From assembly GCA_016719135.1 (NCBI GenBank), contig JADKAV010000008.1:62001-126000 (forward strand): DNA of 64,000 nt, in the 5' to 3' direction. This document shows, one piece after another, positions 1 to 8,297 of the stretch (its first letter is position 1; the number at the start of each line of letters is the position of its first letter). The translations under genes and the position numbers were made by a program. The DNA comes from Micrococcales bacterium. Lineage in GTDB: Bacteria; Actinomycetota; Actinomycetes; S36-B12; UBA10799. A model generated the notes under the pieces. That model made no database searches. It had not been told where the DNA came from and saw only the letters and a list, made by a program, of their open reading frames with translations.

Positions 1-193
1 GCTCCTGGCGTGCCGGTTGTCATAGGCTCCCCGATGCCCCCGGACTCCCCGGAAACGCCCTGCAGTGGGACGCTGCGCGGGGGGCCGTTGCCGATTGCGG
101 GGCCCATCGCGTACTCTGGGCAAGAGCGCGTTTCGCGCGCAATTGCCCCATGCCACGAGCCAATGGGCAACCATGAACGTTAAGGAGCAAGCC
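1..193. other. 5' flank, no gene recognised
   Basis: No reading frame here resembles a known protein; the frames that cross it are shadows or upstream extensions of rplU. In related actinobacteria the gene before rplU is usually a ribonuclease E/G, which is not visible here, so this stretch is probably the intergenic leader of the rplU-rpmA-obg operon. A Shine-Dalgarno-like AAGGAG lies at 182-187 just before the rplU GTG. Confidence 0.4.
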
Positions 194-511
194 GTGTACG
201 CGATCGTGCGGACCAGCGGCCATCAGGAAAAGGTGGCTGTTGGCGATGAGTTGTTGTTGAACCGACTGGCAGAACAGCCTGGTGCCTCGGTGGAGCTCGC
301 GCCGGTTCTGCTTGTTGTCGACGGTGAGACGGTCACCTCCGACCCCGGCGCACTGTCCTCGGCGACCGTGACGGTCGAGGTGCTCGAGCACCTGCGGGGA
401 CCCAAGATCGACGTTTTCAAGTACAAGAACAAGACCGGGTACAAGCGACGCCAGGGGCACCGTCAGGAGCAGACCATCGTCAAGGTCACCGGTATCGAGT
501 TAGGGGCCTGA
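194..511 (+). CDS. rplU: 50S ribosomal protein L21
   Basis: Encodes a 105-residue protein with the typical L21 opening YAIVRTSGHQEKVAVGD and the basic C-terminal stretch KNKTGYKRRQGHRQE that contacts 23S rRNA. The reading frame is open further upstream, but GTG at 194 preceded by AAGGAG gives the normal family length (about 103) and is preferred over the ATG 21 bases upstream. It is the first gene of the rplU-rpmA-obg cluster, with only three bases between its stop and the rpmA start, so translation is probably coupled. L21 binds 23S rRNA in the large subunit together with L20. Confidence 0.95.
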   Translation: MYAIVRTSGHQEKVAVGDELLLNRLAEQPGASVELAPVLLVVDGETVTSDPGALSSATVTVEVLEHLRGPKIDVFKYKNKTGYKRRQGHRQEQTIVKVTGIELGA

Positions 512-514
512 ACC

Positions 515-763
515 ATGGCACACAAAAAGGGTGCTTCCAGCACCAGGAACGGTCGCGACTCGAACGCCCAGCGCCTCGGCGTGAAGCGTTTCGGCGGTCA
601 GCAGGTCAACGCCGGCGAGATCATCGTGCGCCAGCGGGGTACCCACTTCCACCCCGGTGCGAATGTCGGCATCGGCAAGGATGACACCTTGTTCGCGATG
701 GCTGCGGGCACGGTGGACTTCGGCACCAAGCGTGGTCGCCGGGTCGTCAACATCGTCCTCTGA
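515..763 (+). CDS. rpmA: 50S ribosomal protein L27
   Basis: An 82-residue L27 with the canonical N-terminus MAHKKGASSTRNGRDS, which reaches into the peptidyl-transferase centre, and the core LGVKRFGGQQVNAGEIIVRQRGT. There is no Firmicutes-type cleavable N-terminal extension. The gene follows rplU by three bases and precedes obgE by 16 bases, the standard bacterial order. Length and motifs match the family fully. Confidence 0.97.
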   Translation: MAHKKGASSTRNGRDSNAQRLGVKRFGGQQVNAGEIIVRQRGTHFHPGANVGIGKDDTLFAMAAGTVDFGTKRGRRVVNIVL

Positions 764-779
764 TCGATAATTACCCGCG

Positions 780-2168
780 GTGACCTCCTTCGTTGACCGC
801 GTCCTGATCCACGCCCACGGCGGCGATGGCGGTCACGGTTGTGCCTCGATGCACCGTGAGAAGTTCAAACCGCTGGGTGGTCCCGATGGTGGTAATGGCG
901 GTCGAGGAGCAGATGTGGTGCTGCTCGTGGATCCCGATGTGAACAGCCTGCTGGACCTGCACTATCACCCGCATCGGCATGCGGGCAGCGGCCAGCCCGG
1001 ACAGGGTGGCAACCGCAACGGCTCGAGCGGGCAGGACCTCGTGGTTCCCGTCCCGCCCGGCACCGTCGTGCAGACCCCTGACGGCGAGATCCTGGCCGAC
1101 CTGATCAATCCGGGGGAGTCCTACGTCCTGGCCGCCGGAGGTCACGGCGGGCTCGGCAACGCCGCCCTCGCCACCCGTCGGCGCAAGGCCCCCGGTTTCG
1201 CCCTGCGAGGTGAGCCAGGCGAGCAGGTGGATGCGGTTCTTGAGCTGAAAACGGTCGCGGACATCGGCCTGATCGGATACCCCAGCGCTGGTAAGTCCAG
1301 CCTCGTGTCGGCCCTGTCGGCGGCGAAGCCGAAAGTGGCGGACTATCCGTTCACCACCCTGACCCCACACCTCGGTGTTGTCTCACTGGCGGGCACTACG
1401 TTCACCGTCGCGGACGTGCCCGGCTTGATCCCCGGGGCCAGTCAGGGCAAGGGCCTGGGGCACGAGTTTCTGCGGCACGTACAACGCTGCAGCGCGCTGG
1501 TGCACGTGGTGGATACCGCGACGTTCGAGACCGAGCGCGACCCGGTGGGCGATCTTGAGGTGATCGAGGCGGAACTGCTCGCCTTCGACCCGGCGTTGGC
1601 CGATCGGCCGCGGCTGGTGGCGCTGAACAAGATCGACATCCCCGACGGCCGCGAGATGGCAGCCATGGTCAGCGACCAGCTGCGGGAGCGGGGCTACGAG
1701 GTTCACGAAATCTCCGCGGTCAGCCACGAAGGGCTGCGCGAACTCAGCTATGCGATGTTGCGCCTGGTCCTTGCCGATCGCGCGCAACGACCGGTTGAGC
1801 AGACCCGCGTCGTCCTGAGGCCGCGGCCCACCGATGCTGTGGACTTCGAGGTGCGCAGACAGGGTGACGCATTCCGGGTCCTGGGCACCAAACCCCTGCG
1901 CTGGGTCCGTCAGACGGACTTCGGCAACGAGGAAGCCGTGCGATACCTCGCGGACCGGTTGGCGAAACTGGGGGTGGAGAAACGTCTGGCCGAACTGGGT
2001 GCGGTCGAAGGGTCCACCGTGATCATCGGGCCGGAGGACAACGCGGTCGTCTTCGACTGGGTGCCGTCTGTGGAGCATGAGGCACAGGTCGAACCTGCCG
2101 ACGGGCAGGCGCAGGAGCCTGAGTCGGCTGAACCGATCACCGGCGAAGAGAGCACCCGGCAGTCGTGA
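780..2168 (+). CDS. obgE: GTPase Obg/CgtA
   Basis: A 462-residue ribosome-associated GTPase. Residues about 1-158 are the glycine-rich Obg fold (GGDGGHGCASMHREKFKPLGG, split repeats of GGxGG); the G domain follows with G1 GYPSAGKSS near residue 166, G3 DVPGLIPGAS and G4 NKID. The C-terminal part (about 340-425) corresponds to the OCT domain found in Gram-positive Obg proteins, ending in a variable acidic tail. It acts in 50S maturation and stress control. GTG at 780 is the start; its stop overlaps the next gene. The gene closes the rplU-rpmA-obg module and leads into proB, as in mycobacteria and streptomycetes. Confidence 0.95.
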   Translation: MTSFVDRVLIHAHGGDGGHGCASMHREKFKPLGGPDGGNGGRGADVVLLVDPDVNSLLDLHYHPHRHAGSGQPGQGGNRNGSSGQDLVVPVPPGTVVQTPDGEILADLINPGESYVLAAGGHGGLGNAALATRRRKAPGFALRGEPGEQVDAVLELKTVADIGLIGYPSAGKSSLVSALSAAKPKVADYPFTTLTPHLGVVSLAGTTFTVADVPGLIPGASQGKGLGHEFLRHVQRCSALVHVVDTATFETERDPVGDLEVIEAELLAFDPALADRPRLVALNKIDIPDGREMAAMVSDQLRERGYEVHEISAVSHEGLRELSYAMLRLVLADRAQRPVEQTRVVLRPRPTDAVDFEVRRQGDAFRVLGTKPLRWVRQTDFGNEEAVRYLADRLAKLGVEKRLAELGAVEGSTVIIGPEDNAVVFDWVPSVEHEAQVEPADGQAQEPESAEPITGEESTRQS

Positions 2169-3280
2169 TGGACGCCCGCATGAAGATCGCCGACGCCTCC
2201 CGACTGGTCGTCAAAGTCGGTTCCTCGTCGCTGACCAACAGCGAGGGCGGGCTGCACGCAGAACACCTCGATGCGCTGGTGAAGGCGCTCTCGCGCAATG
2301 TGCGGGCCGGTGTCCAGTTGATCCTGGTGTCGTCCGGGTCGATCGCCGCGGGGACCCCGGTGCTCGGGCTTCGCAAGCCTCCGCGCGATCTGGCCACCCA
2401 GCAGGCCGCCGCGAGCGTGGGGCAGGGGATCCTCGTCGCGCACTACTCCGCGCAATTCGGCGAACACGACATTCGCGTCGGACAGGTGTTGCTCACCGCC
2501 GAGGATCTGATCCGCCGTACCCACTACCGCAACGCCCAGCGCACGCTGGGACGTCTGCTGGACCTCGGAGTACTGCCCATCGTCAACGAGAACGACACGG
2601 TGGCCACCGATGAGATCAAGTTCGGCGACAATGACCGGCTGGCCGCGCTGGTGGCCCACGTGGTCCAGGCTGACGGCCTGGTCCTGCTCACCGACATAGA
2701 CGGGCTGTACGACCGACCGCCGCGCCAGACCGGGGCCCGGCACATCGACACCGTCAGATCGGCCGCCGACGTCGCTGGCATCGCTTTGGGCGGGCGCGGT
2801 TCGGGGATCGGACGCGGCGGAATGCTCACCAAGGTTCAGTCTGCATTGATGGCCAGCGAGGCGGGGATCCCGGTGGTCCTGACCCGGGTCGACAAGGTAT
2901 CCGAGGCGCTGCTCGGGAAACCGACGGGTACGGTCTTCCTGCCCTCGGGCAGGCGGCGTTCACCGCGCCAGATGTGGCTGGCGCATGCGACAACGGCCCG
3001 CGGTGCAGTGAGCATCGACGAGGGTGCGGTCAAGGCTTTGCGCGACCGGCAGGCGTCTTTGCTGGCCGCAGGAGTGGTGTCGGTGTCGGGTAATTTTTCA
3101 GCCGGAGAGCCGGTGGACATCGTCGACGGCGCGGGCGTGCCGGTGGCCAGGGGACTGGTCGCCTACGACGCCCACGAGTTCGAACGGCTGGTGGGACGCA
3201 CGACCTCGGAGTTGATCGAGCAGTTCGGGCCCGGGTACGAGCGCGAGATCGTGCACCGGGACGACCTCGTGCTGCTGTAA
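2165..3280 (+). CDS. proB: Glutamate 5-kinase with PUA domain
   Basis: Phosphorylates L-glutamate to gamma-glutamyl phosphate, the first committed step of proline synthesis. The amino-acid kinase domain (about 1-260) shows KVGSSSLT near the N-terminus, VSSGSIAAG, the IVNENDTVATDEIKFGDND segment and GRGSGIGRGGMLTK. Residues about 280-365 form the PUA domain (GAVSIDEGAVKAL, SGNFSAGEPVDIVD). At 371 residues it is full length. GTG at 2165 overlaps the obgE stop; ATG at 2168 or 2180 are alternatives that change only a few residues. proA follows after 75 bases, so both steps to glutamate semialdehyde are encoded together. Confidence 0.94.
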   Translation: MMDARMKIADASRLVVKVGSSSLTNSEGGLHAEHLDALVKALSRNVRAGVQLILVSSGSIAAGTPVLGLRKPPRDLATQQAAASVGQGILVAHYSAQFGEHDIRVGQVLLTAEDLIRRTHYRNAQRTLGRLLDLGVLPIVNENDTVATDEIKFGDNDRLAALVAHVVQADGLVLLTDIDGLYDRPPRQTGARHIDTVRSAADVAGIALGGRGSGIGRGGMLTKVQSALMASEAGIPVVLTRVDKVSEALLGKPTGTVFLPSGRRRSPRQMWLAHATTARGAVSIDEGAVKALRDRQASLLAAGVVSVSGNFSAGEPVDIVDGAGVPVARGLVAYDAHEFERLVGRTTSELIEQFGPGYEREIVHRDDLVLL

Positions 3281-3343
3281 GGGCTGCGCGAAGCTCGGGG
3301 TCAACGCTGCCCCCTCCGCCTGTCGTTGCGCGCTCGTCTTTGG

Positions 3344-3349
3344 GACACT
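3344..3349 (+). promoter_or_regulatory. Possible -10 of a leaderless proA transcript
   Basis: GACACT lies six bases before the proA ATG and no Shine-Dalgarno sequence is visible between them. That spacing would place the transcription start at the start codon. No convincing -35 is seen, so this is a weak call on its own; it gains weight from similar layouts at other genes in the window. Confidence 0.3.
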
Positions 3350-3355
3350 GGGCTC

Positions 3356-4630
3356 ATGACCCACGCAACGGCCGAACAGGTACACGCAGTCGGCAGACGA
3401 GCCCAAATCGCCGAACGGACGCTGCGGACACTGACCCGCGAGCAGAAGGACACCGCGCTGCTGGCTATCGCCGATGCTTTGGAAGCCAATGCCGAGCGAA
3501 TCATTGCCGCCAACGCGCAGGACGTTCAGGCCGCCCACCGTGCGGTGACCGACCCGGCCATCATCGACCGACTCACCCTCGACCAGGACCGGCTGCGGGC
3601 CATCGCCGCCTCGGTTCGCGCCGTGGCTGTGCTACCGGATCCGATCGGCGATGTGGTGCGCGGCTACACCCTGCCCAACGGGCTGCGGGTGCGACAGGTG
3701 CGGGTCCCACTGGGGGTGGTCGCGATGATCTACGAGGCGCGTCCCAATGTCACCGTGGATGCGGCGGTGTTGTGCCTCAAGAGCGGCAACGCCGCGCTGC
3801 TTCGGGGTTCGGCCAGCGCCGCACACAGCAACCGGGTGCTGATCGACACCATGCGGGAGGCGCTGGGCTCGACCGACGTCCCGGTCGATGCGATCTGCGC
3901 GGTACCCGGCTTGACCCATGACAGCGTCATGCACCTGACCCGTGCGCGCGGCATCGTGGACGTCGTCATCCCGCGCGGGGGCGCGGGGCTCATCCGCAAC
4001 GTCGTGGAGAACAGCCTGGTGCCGGTGATCGAGACCGGCGTGGGCAACTGTCACGTCTACCTGCACGAGGACGCGTCGGTCGATCGCAGTGTGGCCATCG
4101 TCGTCAACTCCAAGACCCAGCGCGTCAGTGTCTGCAACACGGCCGAGGCGTTGTTGGTCCACGAAGCTGCAGCCGAGCGGCTGTTGCCCGAGGTGTTCGC
4201 GGCCTTGAAGGAGCGCGGCGTGACCATTCACGGCGACGAGATCAGCGAGAAGTACGCGCAGTCGACGGGTATCTCGTTCCGACGGGCCACGGATTTGGAC
4301 TGGGCCGAAGAGTATTTGAGCCTGGACCTGGCCGTGCGCGTGGTGCGTGACGAACAGGATGCGATCGACCACATCACGAAGTGGAGCAGTGGTCATACGG
4401 AGGCGATTGTGACCGATTCCGTGGCCGTTGCTGCGCGCTTCACTGAGGCGATCGACGCTGCCGCGGTCATGGTCAACGCATCCACCCGCTTCACCGACGG
4501 TGAGCAGCTGGGGTTCGGTGCAGAGATCGGGATCTCCACGCAAAAACTGCACGCGCGCGGACCGATGGGCCTGTCGGAGCTGACGTCGACGAAATTCATC
4601 GTGGAAGGTGACGGGCACATCCGCGACTGA
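3356..4630 (+). CDS. proA: Gamma-glutamyl phosphate reductase
   Basis: A 424-residue member of the aldehyde dehydrogenase superfamily that reduces gamma-glutamyl phosphate with NADPH to glutamate semialdehyde. Family signatures include VPLGVVAMIYEARPNVTVDA, the nucleotide-binding region PRGGAGLI, the catalytic cysteine in SVCNTAEALLV and the C-terminal FTDGEQLGFGAEIGISTQK. ATG at 3356 gives the usual N-terminus; an in-frame start 30 bases upstream lacks support. It stands 75 bases after proB and is followed by a small membrane protein gene and nadD. Confidence 0.96.
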   Translation: MTHATAEQVHAVGRRAQIAERTLRTLTREQKDTALLAIADALEANAERIIAANAQDVQAAHRAVTDPAIIDRLTLDQDRLRAIAASVRAVAVLPDPIGDVVRGYTLPNGLRVRQVRVPLGVVAMIYEARPNVTVDAAVLCLKSGNAALLRGSASAAHSNRVLIDTMREALGSTDVPVDAICAVPGLTHDSVMHLTRARGIVDVVIPRGGAGLIRNVVENSLVPVIETGVGNCHVYLHEDASVDRSVAIVVNSKTQRVSVCNTAEALLVHEAAAERLLPEVFAALKERGVTIHGDEISEKYAQSTGISFRRATDLDWAEEYLSLDLAVRVVRDEQDAIDHITKWSSGHTEAIVTDSVAVAARFTEAIDAAAVMVNASTRFTDGEQLGFGAEIGISTQKLHARGPMGLSELTSTKFIVEGDGHIRD

Positions 4631-4644
4631 GCAGTCCGAGTGGG

Positions 4645-4650
4645 TAGAGT
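4645..4650 (+). promoter_or_regulatory. Possible -10 of a leaderless transcript
   Basis: TAGAGT fits the actinobacterial TANNNT -10 pattern and stands exactly six bases before the ATG of the 52-codon gene. There is no ribosome binding site before that ATG. A clear -35 is missing. Confidence 0.4.
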
Positions 4651-4656
4651 CGGTCC

Positions 4657-4815
4657 ATGTTCAACAGCGCAGTGGTGTTCCTCAGTGCCCTGGCCAGCGA
4701 GACCGCCGAAGAAGGCGAGGTCGCGCACGTATCCCCGTACTGGTACGGCGCGGTCACTCTCATCGTGCTCCTGCTCCTGCTGTTCCTGGTCACTCGCCTG
4801 AACATCGATCGCTGA
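4657..4815 (+). CDS. Small single-pass membrane protein (52 aa)
   Basis: A 52-codon frame lies neatly between proA and nadD. The predicted protein starts MFNSAVVFLSALASE, contains the short motif HVSPYWYGAV, then a strongly hydrophobic helix of about 20 residues (LIVLLLLLFLVT) and a short basic tail RLNIDR. The composition, position and the short spacing (two bases to nadD) make it very likely a real gene; a short membrane protein of this type also occurs next to nadD in other actinobacteria, as I recall it. Function is unknown. The ATG is preceded by a TAGAGT hexamer rather than a Shine-Dalgarno, so it may be translated leaderless. Confidence 0.75.
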   Translation: MFNSAVVFLSALASETAEEGEVAHVSPYWYGAVTLIVLLLLLFLVTRLNIDR

Positions 4816-4817
4816 CG

Positions 4818-5405
4818 ATGGGTCGGGCGCGCCGCCGGATCGGCGTGTTGGGAGGAACCTTCGACCCGATCCATCTGGGGCATCTGGTGGCTGCCTGCGA
4901 GGTCCGGCACCGGCTCGCGCTCGATGAACTGATTTTTGTCCCCACCGGCGAACCCTGGCAGAAGCAGGACCGTCAGGTCACTGCCGCCGAGGACCGCTAC
5001 ATCATGACTCTGCTTGCCACCGATCGTTCGACGTTCGGGGTCAGCCGCGTCGACATCGACCGGACGGGTCCGACGTTCACTGTGGACACCCTGCGCGACC
5101 TGCATGCTCAGCACGATCCGGCGGACCTCTTCTTCATCACCGGCGCGGACACGCTGGCAGGACTGCCGACCTGGCGCGAGCCTGACGTTCTGCTGGAACT
5201 GGCGCACATGGTGGCGGTGACGCGCCCGGGTCATGAACTCGACGCTGCGCCACTGCCGCCATCGGCCCTCACAACGGTCGAAATCCCCGGGGTGGACATC
5301 TCTTCGACCATCTGTCGTGAGCGCGTCGCGCGGGGCGAGCCCATCGACTACTTGGTTCCAGCAGCAGTGGTGGAGTACATCGGCAAACACCAGTTGTACC
5401 GCTGA
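4818..5405 (+). CDS. nadD: Nicotinate-nucleotide adenylyltransferase
   Basis: Makes deamido-NAD from nicotinate mononucleotide and ATP. The 195-residue protein shows the nucleotidyl-transferase signature GGTFDPIHLGHL near residue 11, the FVPTGEPWQK substrate segment, FFITGADTLAGLPTWREP and the late ISSTICRER motif that corresponds to the ISxTxxR signature. ATG at 4818 lies two bases after the small membrane protein stop. The stop overlaps the following LytR-type gene. The nadD-LCP-rsfS-gpgP order is the usual actinobacterial one, so identification is secure. Confidence 0.95.
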   Translation: MGRARRRIGVLGGTFDPIHLGHLVAACEVRHRLALDELIFVPTGEPWQKQDRQVTAAEDRYIMTLLATDRSTFGVSRVDIDRTGPTFTVDTLRDLHAQHDPADLFFITGADTLAGLPTWREPDVLLELAHMVAVTRPGHELDAAPLPPSALTTVEIPGVDISSTICRERVARGEPIDYLVPAAVVEYIGKHQLYR

Positions 5406-6530
5406 TGCATACGCGCGCAGTGGCAGCAGTGGTTCTTCTGGCCATCGTGGTCGTGACCACCTTGGCCATCCTCTTGACCCAGCAGAACACCGTTACACCG
5501 CCGGTGCCCGAACCGCCTGCCGACCCCACCCGCACGCTGCTTGTGCAAGTGCGCGATCCGGGACTGCTCGCGAGAGGCTCGGTGCTGATGGGCCTGGACG
5601 ACGAGCGCCTCAACCAGCTCTGGTGGACCGCAGACTGGTGGGTGGACCAGATCGGTGTGCAGGAGGTCAGTGGCGCCGAGATGGGTCGCAAGACCGTTCC
5701 TTATGTGATGCAGACGGTGCAGGACCAGGTGCAGGTGCGGGTGGACGATGCCTGGGTGCTGGATCGGCTGGCCTTCGCCGGACTGGTCGACGCCGTCGGG
5801 GGCGTGCGCATCGACGTCCCGGAGCAGGTCATCTACTTGACCGACCGCAGGCAGGCGGCGGTGCTGCCGCAAGGCGTGCAGACACTCGATGGCGCAGTGG
5901 CCGCTGACTATGTCCTCGACGCGGCCCTGCGCGATGAGCAGCAGCGGCTCACCAGGTTCCAGGCGGTCTGGGATCAGGTCCTGCGCAGGTTCCCATCGGA
6001 TCCGGAGGGCACGGACTCTCATCGTGTCCCTGGGGGCCCTTTCGAAGGCCACGATGCCCACTGAGGAACTAGCACTTCTGCTTCAGGACGCGCGAGACCT
6101 GCGGATCGTCGACGACTACGCGCAGACCCAGGTGGTTCTCGCGGAGGACAACAATGTGCGGGTGCGGCCTCCGCAGGGCGTCCGCAGGGCTTACGCGGTG
6201 AATGCTCAGGCGACCGGGGACGTGGTGGGGGACGTGTTCGGTGGATTCCCGGTACCCCCCGATCCCGTGGCCCGGATTCAGGCCGTGCAGGTGCGTGCGC
6301 CGACGGCAGCGACGATCCGTGCACAACTGCTGACGCGATCCTGGCAGTCGGCCTGGGGTGGTCGTGCGATCACTGCCGCCACCTCGGTAACGGTCGATCC
6401 GTCGGTGCCGGCCGCCGAGGTGGTCGGCCTGGAACAGGCGCTGGGAATCGAGCCGACCGTCGAGAAACTACCCCTGTCGCAAGCGCGGGTAGACGTGGAG
6501 GCCGATGATGGTCTTCCGGTCGGGTTGTGA
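5405..6530 (+). CDS. LytR-CpsA-Psr family / LytR C-terminal protein, frameshifted
   Basis: The gene begins at ATG 5405 with an N-terminal membrane anchor (VAAVVLLAIVVVTTLAILLT), followed by an LCP-like domain that includes LAFAGLVDAVGGVRIDVPE and GVQTLDGAVAADYVLD. Near 6005 the coding frame shifts by one base: dropping one G of the GGG at about 6006-6009 restores a continuous product through RTLIVSLGALSKATMPTEEL and a C-terminal domain that looks like LytR_C, giving about 374 residues. LCP proteins attach glycopolymers to peptidoglycan; here the usual catalytic arginine pattern is not obvious, so activity is uncertain. It sits between nadD and rsfS, where other actinobacteria carry an LCP gene. 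The shift is either a sequencing error or a recent lesion. Confidence 0.75.
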
Positions 6531-6566
6531 ACGAGATGGCCGGGCCGTCGCAATGAGAAGGAGTCA

Positions 6567-6920
6567 GTGTTGACCATCGAGCCGGACACCAAGCACCGCG
6601 TGGACCTCGCTGCGCGTGCGGCGCTGGACAAGCTGGCCACGGACCTGGTCGCTCTGGATGTCAGCGAGCACCTGGCCCTGACCGACGCCTTCGTGATCTG
6701 CAGCGGGCGCAACGAACGGCAGGTGGACGCGATTGTGGATGCGATCGAGCGCGCGGTGCCGGGTGTCCCCGTCCGCCGGGAGGGCAAGGGTACCGGTCGC
6801 TGGGTGCTCTTGGACTTCGGCGACTTCGTGGCGCACGTCCAGCACGCCGAGGAGCGGGCGTTCTACGACCTGGAGCGGTTGTGGAAGGACTGTCCGCGCC
6901 TCGAGGTACCCGATGAGTGA
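6567..6920 (+). CDS. rsfS: Ribosomal silencing factor RsfS
   Basis: A 117-residue RsfS/Iojap protein that binds L14 and blocks joining of ribosomal subunits during starvation. The motif DAFVICSGRNERQVDAI and the C-terminal WVLLDFGDFVAHVQHAEERAFYDLERLW are typical. GTG at 6567 is preceded by AAGGAG at 6558-6563. The stop overlaps the ATG of the next gene, suggesting translational coupling. nadD and rsfS neighbours are standard. Confidence 0.95.
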   Translation: MLTIEPDTKHRVDLAARAALDKLATDLVALDVSEHLALTDAFVICSGRNERQVDAIVDAIERAVPGVPVRREGKGTGRWVLLDFGDFVAHVQHAEERAFYDLERLWKDCPRLEVPDE

Positions 6921-7560
6921 ACCGCGGCGGTTGGTGCTCTGGCGCCACGGGCGCACCGCCTGGAACCTGGAGCACCGGTTCCAGGGGCAGACCGATGTCG
7001 CGCTCGACGAGGTCGGCGTGCGCCAGGCCCGTGCTGCTGCGGGGTTGTTGATGGCCTTACGCCCCCAACTGATCGTGAGCAGCGACCTGAGTCGGGCCCG
7101 TGACACCGCCCAGGCCCTGGCCGACCGGACGAGCCTGACGGTGCAGACCGACCCGCGATTACGCGAGACCAATGGTGGGCGATGGGAGGGCAGGCGCCGC
7201 GAGGAACTGCTGCTCGAGGACCCCGATACCTACCGCGCGTGGTTGGCCGGGGAGCCCGTGCGGCCGGGCGGGGACGGCGAGGGTCGCGGCGACGTCGGGG
7301 CCCGCGTCATGGCTGCCATCGACGACGTGATGGAGCGTACGAAGCCGGGCCGCACCGCGGTCGTGGTGACGCATGGGGGAGCCGCTCGCTCGGTGCTGTC
7401 GCCGCTGCTCAACCGGCCCTTCGAACAGATCCGGTTCTTCGCCGTGATGCGCAACGCCGCGTGGAGCGTGTTCTTGGAGAACGAGTCGCCAGACCACCCG
7501 TGGCAGGTGCTGGAGTACAACGCGCGGTCCCTGCCGGAACCTCCGGCCGCCGACGACTGA
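6913..7560 (+). CDS. gpgP: Histidine phosphatase, GpgP-type (glucosyl-3-phosphoglycerate phosphatase)
   Basis: A 215-residue histidine phosphatase. The phospho-accepting histidine is in WRHGRTAWN near residue 10, and the second catalytic histidine in VVVTHGGAARS. In Mycobacterium the gene in the same position (between rsfS and octT) encodes glucosyl-3-phosphoglycerate phosphatase, which makes glucosylglycerate for methylglucose lipopolysaccharide. Position and family support the same role here, but substrate cannot be read from the sequence. ATG at 6913 overlaps the rsfS stop; longer in-frame starts would run inside rsfS and are rejected. A generic phosphoglycerate-mutase-like phosphatase remains possible. 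Confidence 0.75.
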   Translation: MSEPRRLVLWRHGRTAWNLEHRFQGQTDVALDEVGVRQARAAAGLLMALRPQLIVSSDLSRARDTAQALADRTSLTVQTDPRLRETNGGRWEGRRREELLLEDPDTYRAWLAGEPVRPGGDGEGRGDVGARVMAAIDDVMERTKPGRTAVVVTHGGAARSVLSPLLNRPFEQIRFFAVMRNAAWSVFLENESPDHPWQVLEYNARSLPEPPAADD

Positions 7561-7586
7561 TTCTGGTTGGCCGGCCGCGCCGGGCC

Positions 7587-8015
7587 TCAGTTGGTGATGT
7601 AGGCCTGCAACGCGTCACGTTCGGTCTCCAGTTCGGCCAGGCGCGCTTTGACGATGTCGCCGATGCTGACGATCCCCACGAGTTGGTCGTCCTCCACCAC
7701 AGGGATGTGACGCACCCGCTTCTCGGTCATCAGCCCCATGAGCTCGGCCGAGTTGGCCTCGCGGTCGCACGTCACCACCAGTGCGGTCATGATCTGGCTC
7801 ACCGGCTGATCCAGCGCACTTGAGCCGTGCGCGTGAGCGGCGCGGGCGATGTCGCGCTCGGACACGATGCCGACCAGCGCCTCGGACTCATCACACACGA
7901 CCGCGGCACCGATCTGGTGCTCGGCCAGTAATGCCAGCAGTTGTGTCACTGAGGCGTCAGGGCTGACCGTCGCGACGAAATCGCCCTTGTTGTTCAAGAT
8001 GCTCGAAATCTTCAT
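7587..8015 (-). CDS. CBS-domain pair protein
   Basis: A 142-residue protein consisting of two CBS domains and a short helical C-terminus (ARLAELETERDALQAYITN). Repeated signatures are VGIVSERDIARA in the first domain and RHIPVVEDDQLVGIVSIGDIVKA in the second; these bind adenine nucleotides such as AMP, ATP or S-adenosylmethionine in related proteins. ATG at 8013-8015 on the minus strand is preceded by GGAAGGGA. It stands alone, convergent to gpgP, and breaks the usual gpgP-octT adjacency together with the tRNA gene. Likely a soluble energy or stress sensor; no partner gene is visible. Confidence 0.85.
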   Translation of the reverse strand: MKISSILNNKGDFVATVSPDASVTQLLALLAEHQIGAAVVCDESEALVGIVSERDIARAAHAHGSSALDQPVSQIMTALVVTCDREANSAELMGLMTEKRVRHIPVVEDDQLVGIVSIGDIVKARLAELETERDALQAYITN

Positions 8016-8093
8016 GAATCGGTCCCTTCCAACCGGTTGTCTCATCGTGCCGTGAAACCGGGTCCCGTGTCACCTGACATGCGGGATATGCCG

Positions 8094-8123
8094 CTGTCGG
8101 TCGTCTGGGCGGTCAGGTACAGT
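8094..8123 (+). promoter_or_regulatory. Candidate tRNA-Ala promoter
   Basis: CTGTCG at 8094-8099 and TACAGT at 8118-8123 are separated by 18 bases and lie 11 bases before the mature tRNA 5' end. The -10 fits TANNNT; the -35 is a fair match. Inferred from pattern and position only. Confidence 0.45.
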
Positions 8124-8134
8124 TGTGTTTCCGA

Positions 8135-8210
8135 GGGGCTATAGCTCAGCTGGTAGAGCACTTGCCTGGCAGGCAAGGGGTCTGGGGTTCGAGTCCCCAT
8201 AGCTCCACCA
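8135..8210 (+). tRNA. tRNA-Ala (GGC)
   Basis: The full cloverleaf can be drawn: acceptor GGGGCTA pairs with TAGCTCC (one G-T), D arm GCTCAGCTGGTAGAGC, anticodon stem CTTGC/GCAAG with loop CTGGCAG (anticodon GGC, alanine), variable loop, and T arm GGGGTTCGAGTCCCC. The discriminator A is at 8207 and CCA is encoded at 8208-8210. It reads GCC and GCU codons. Confidence 0.97.
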
Positions 8211-8213
8211 AGG

Positions 8214-8255
8214 CGAAACCCCTGATCAGAGGCACATTCTGGACCAGGGGTTTCG
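8214..8255 (+). terminator. Hairpin after tRNA-Ala, likely terminator
   Basis: CGAAACCCCTG at 8214-8224 is perfectly complementary to CAGGGGTTTCG at 8245-8255, with a further inner CAGA/TCTG pairing. It begins four bases after the tRNA CCA. There is no T-run, which is common for actinobacterial terminators; a role in 3' processing is also possible. Confidence 0.6.
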
Positions 8256-8297
8256 ACGCCGTCTGCTTCACCCGGACGCGGGCTCCGGTCTGTCCAC

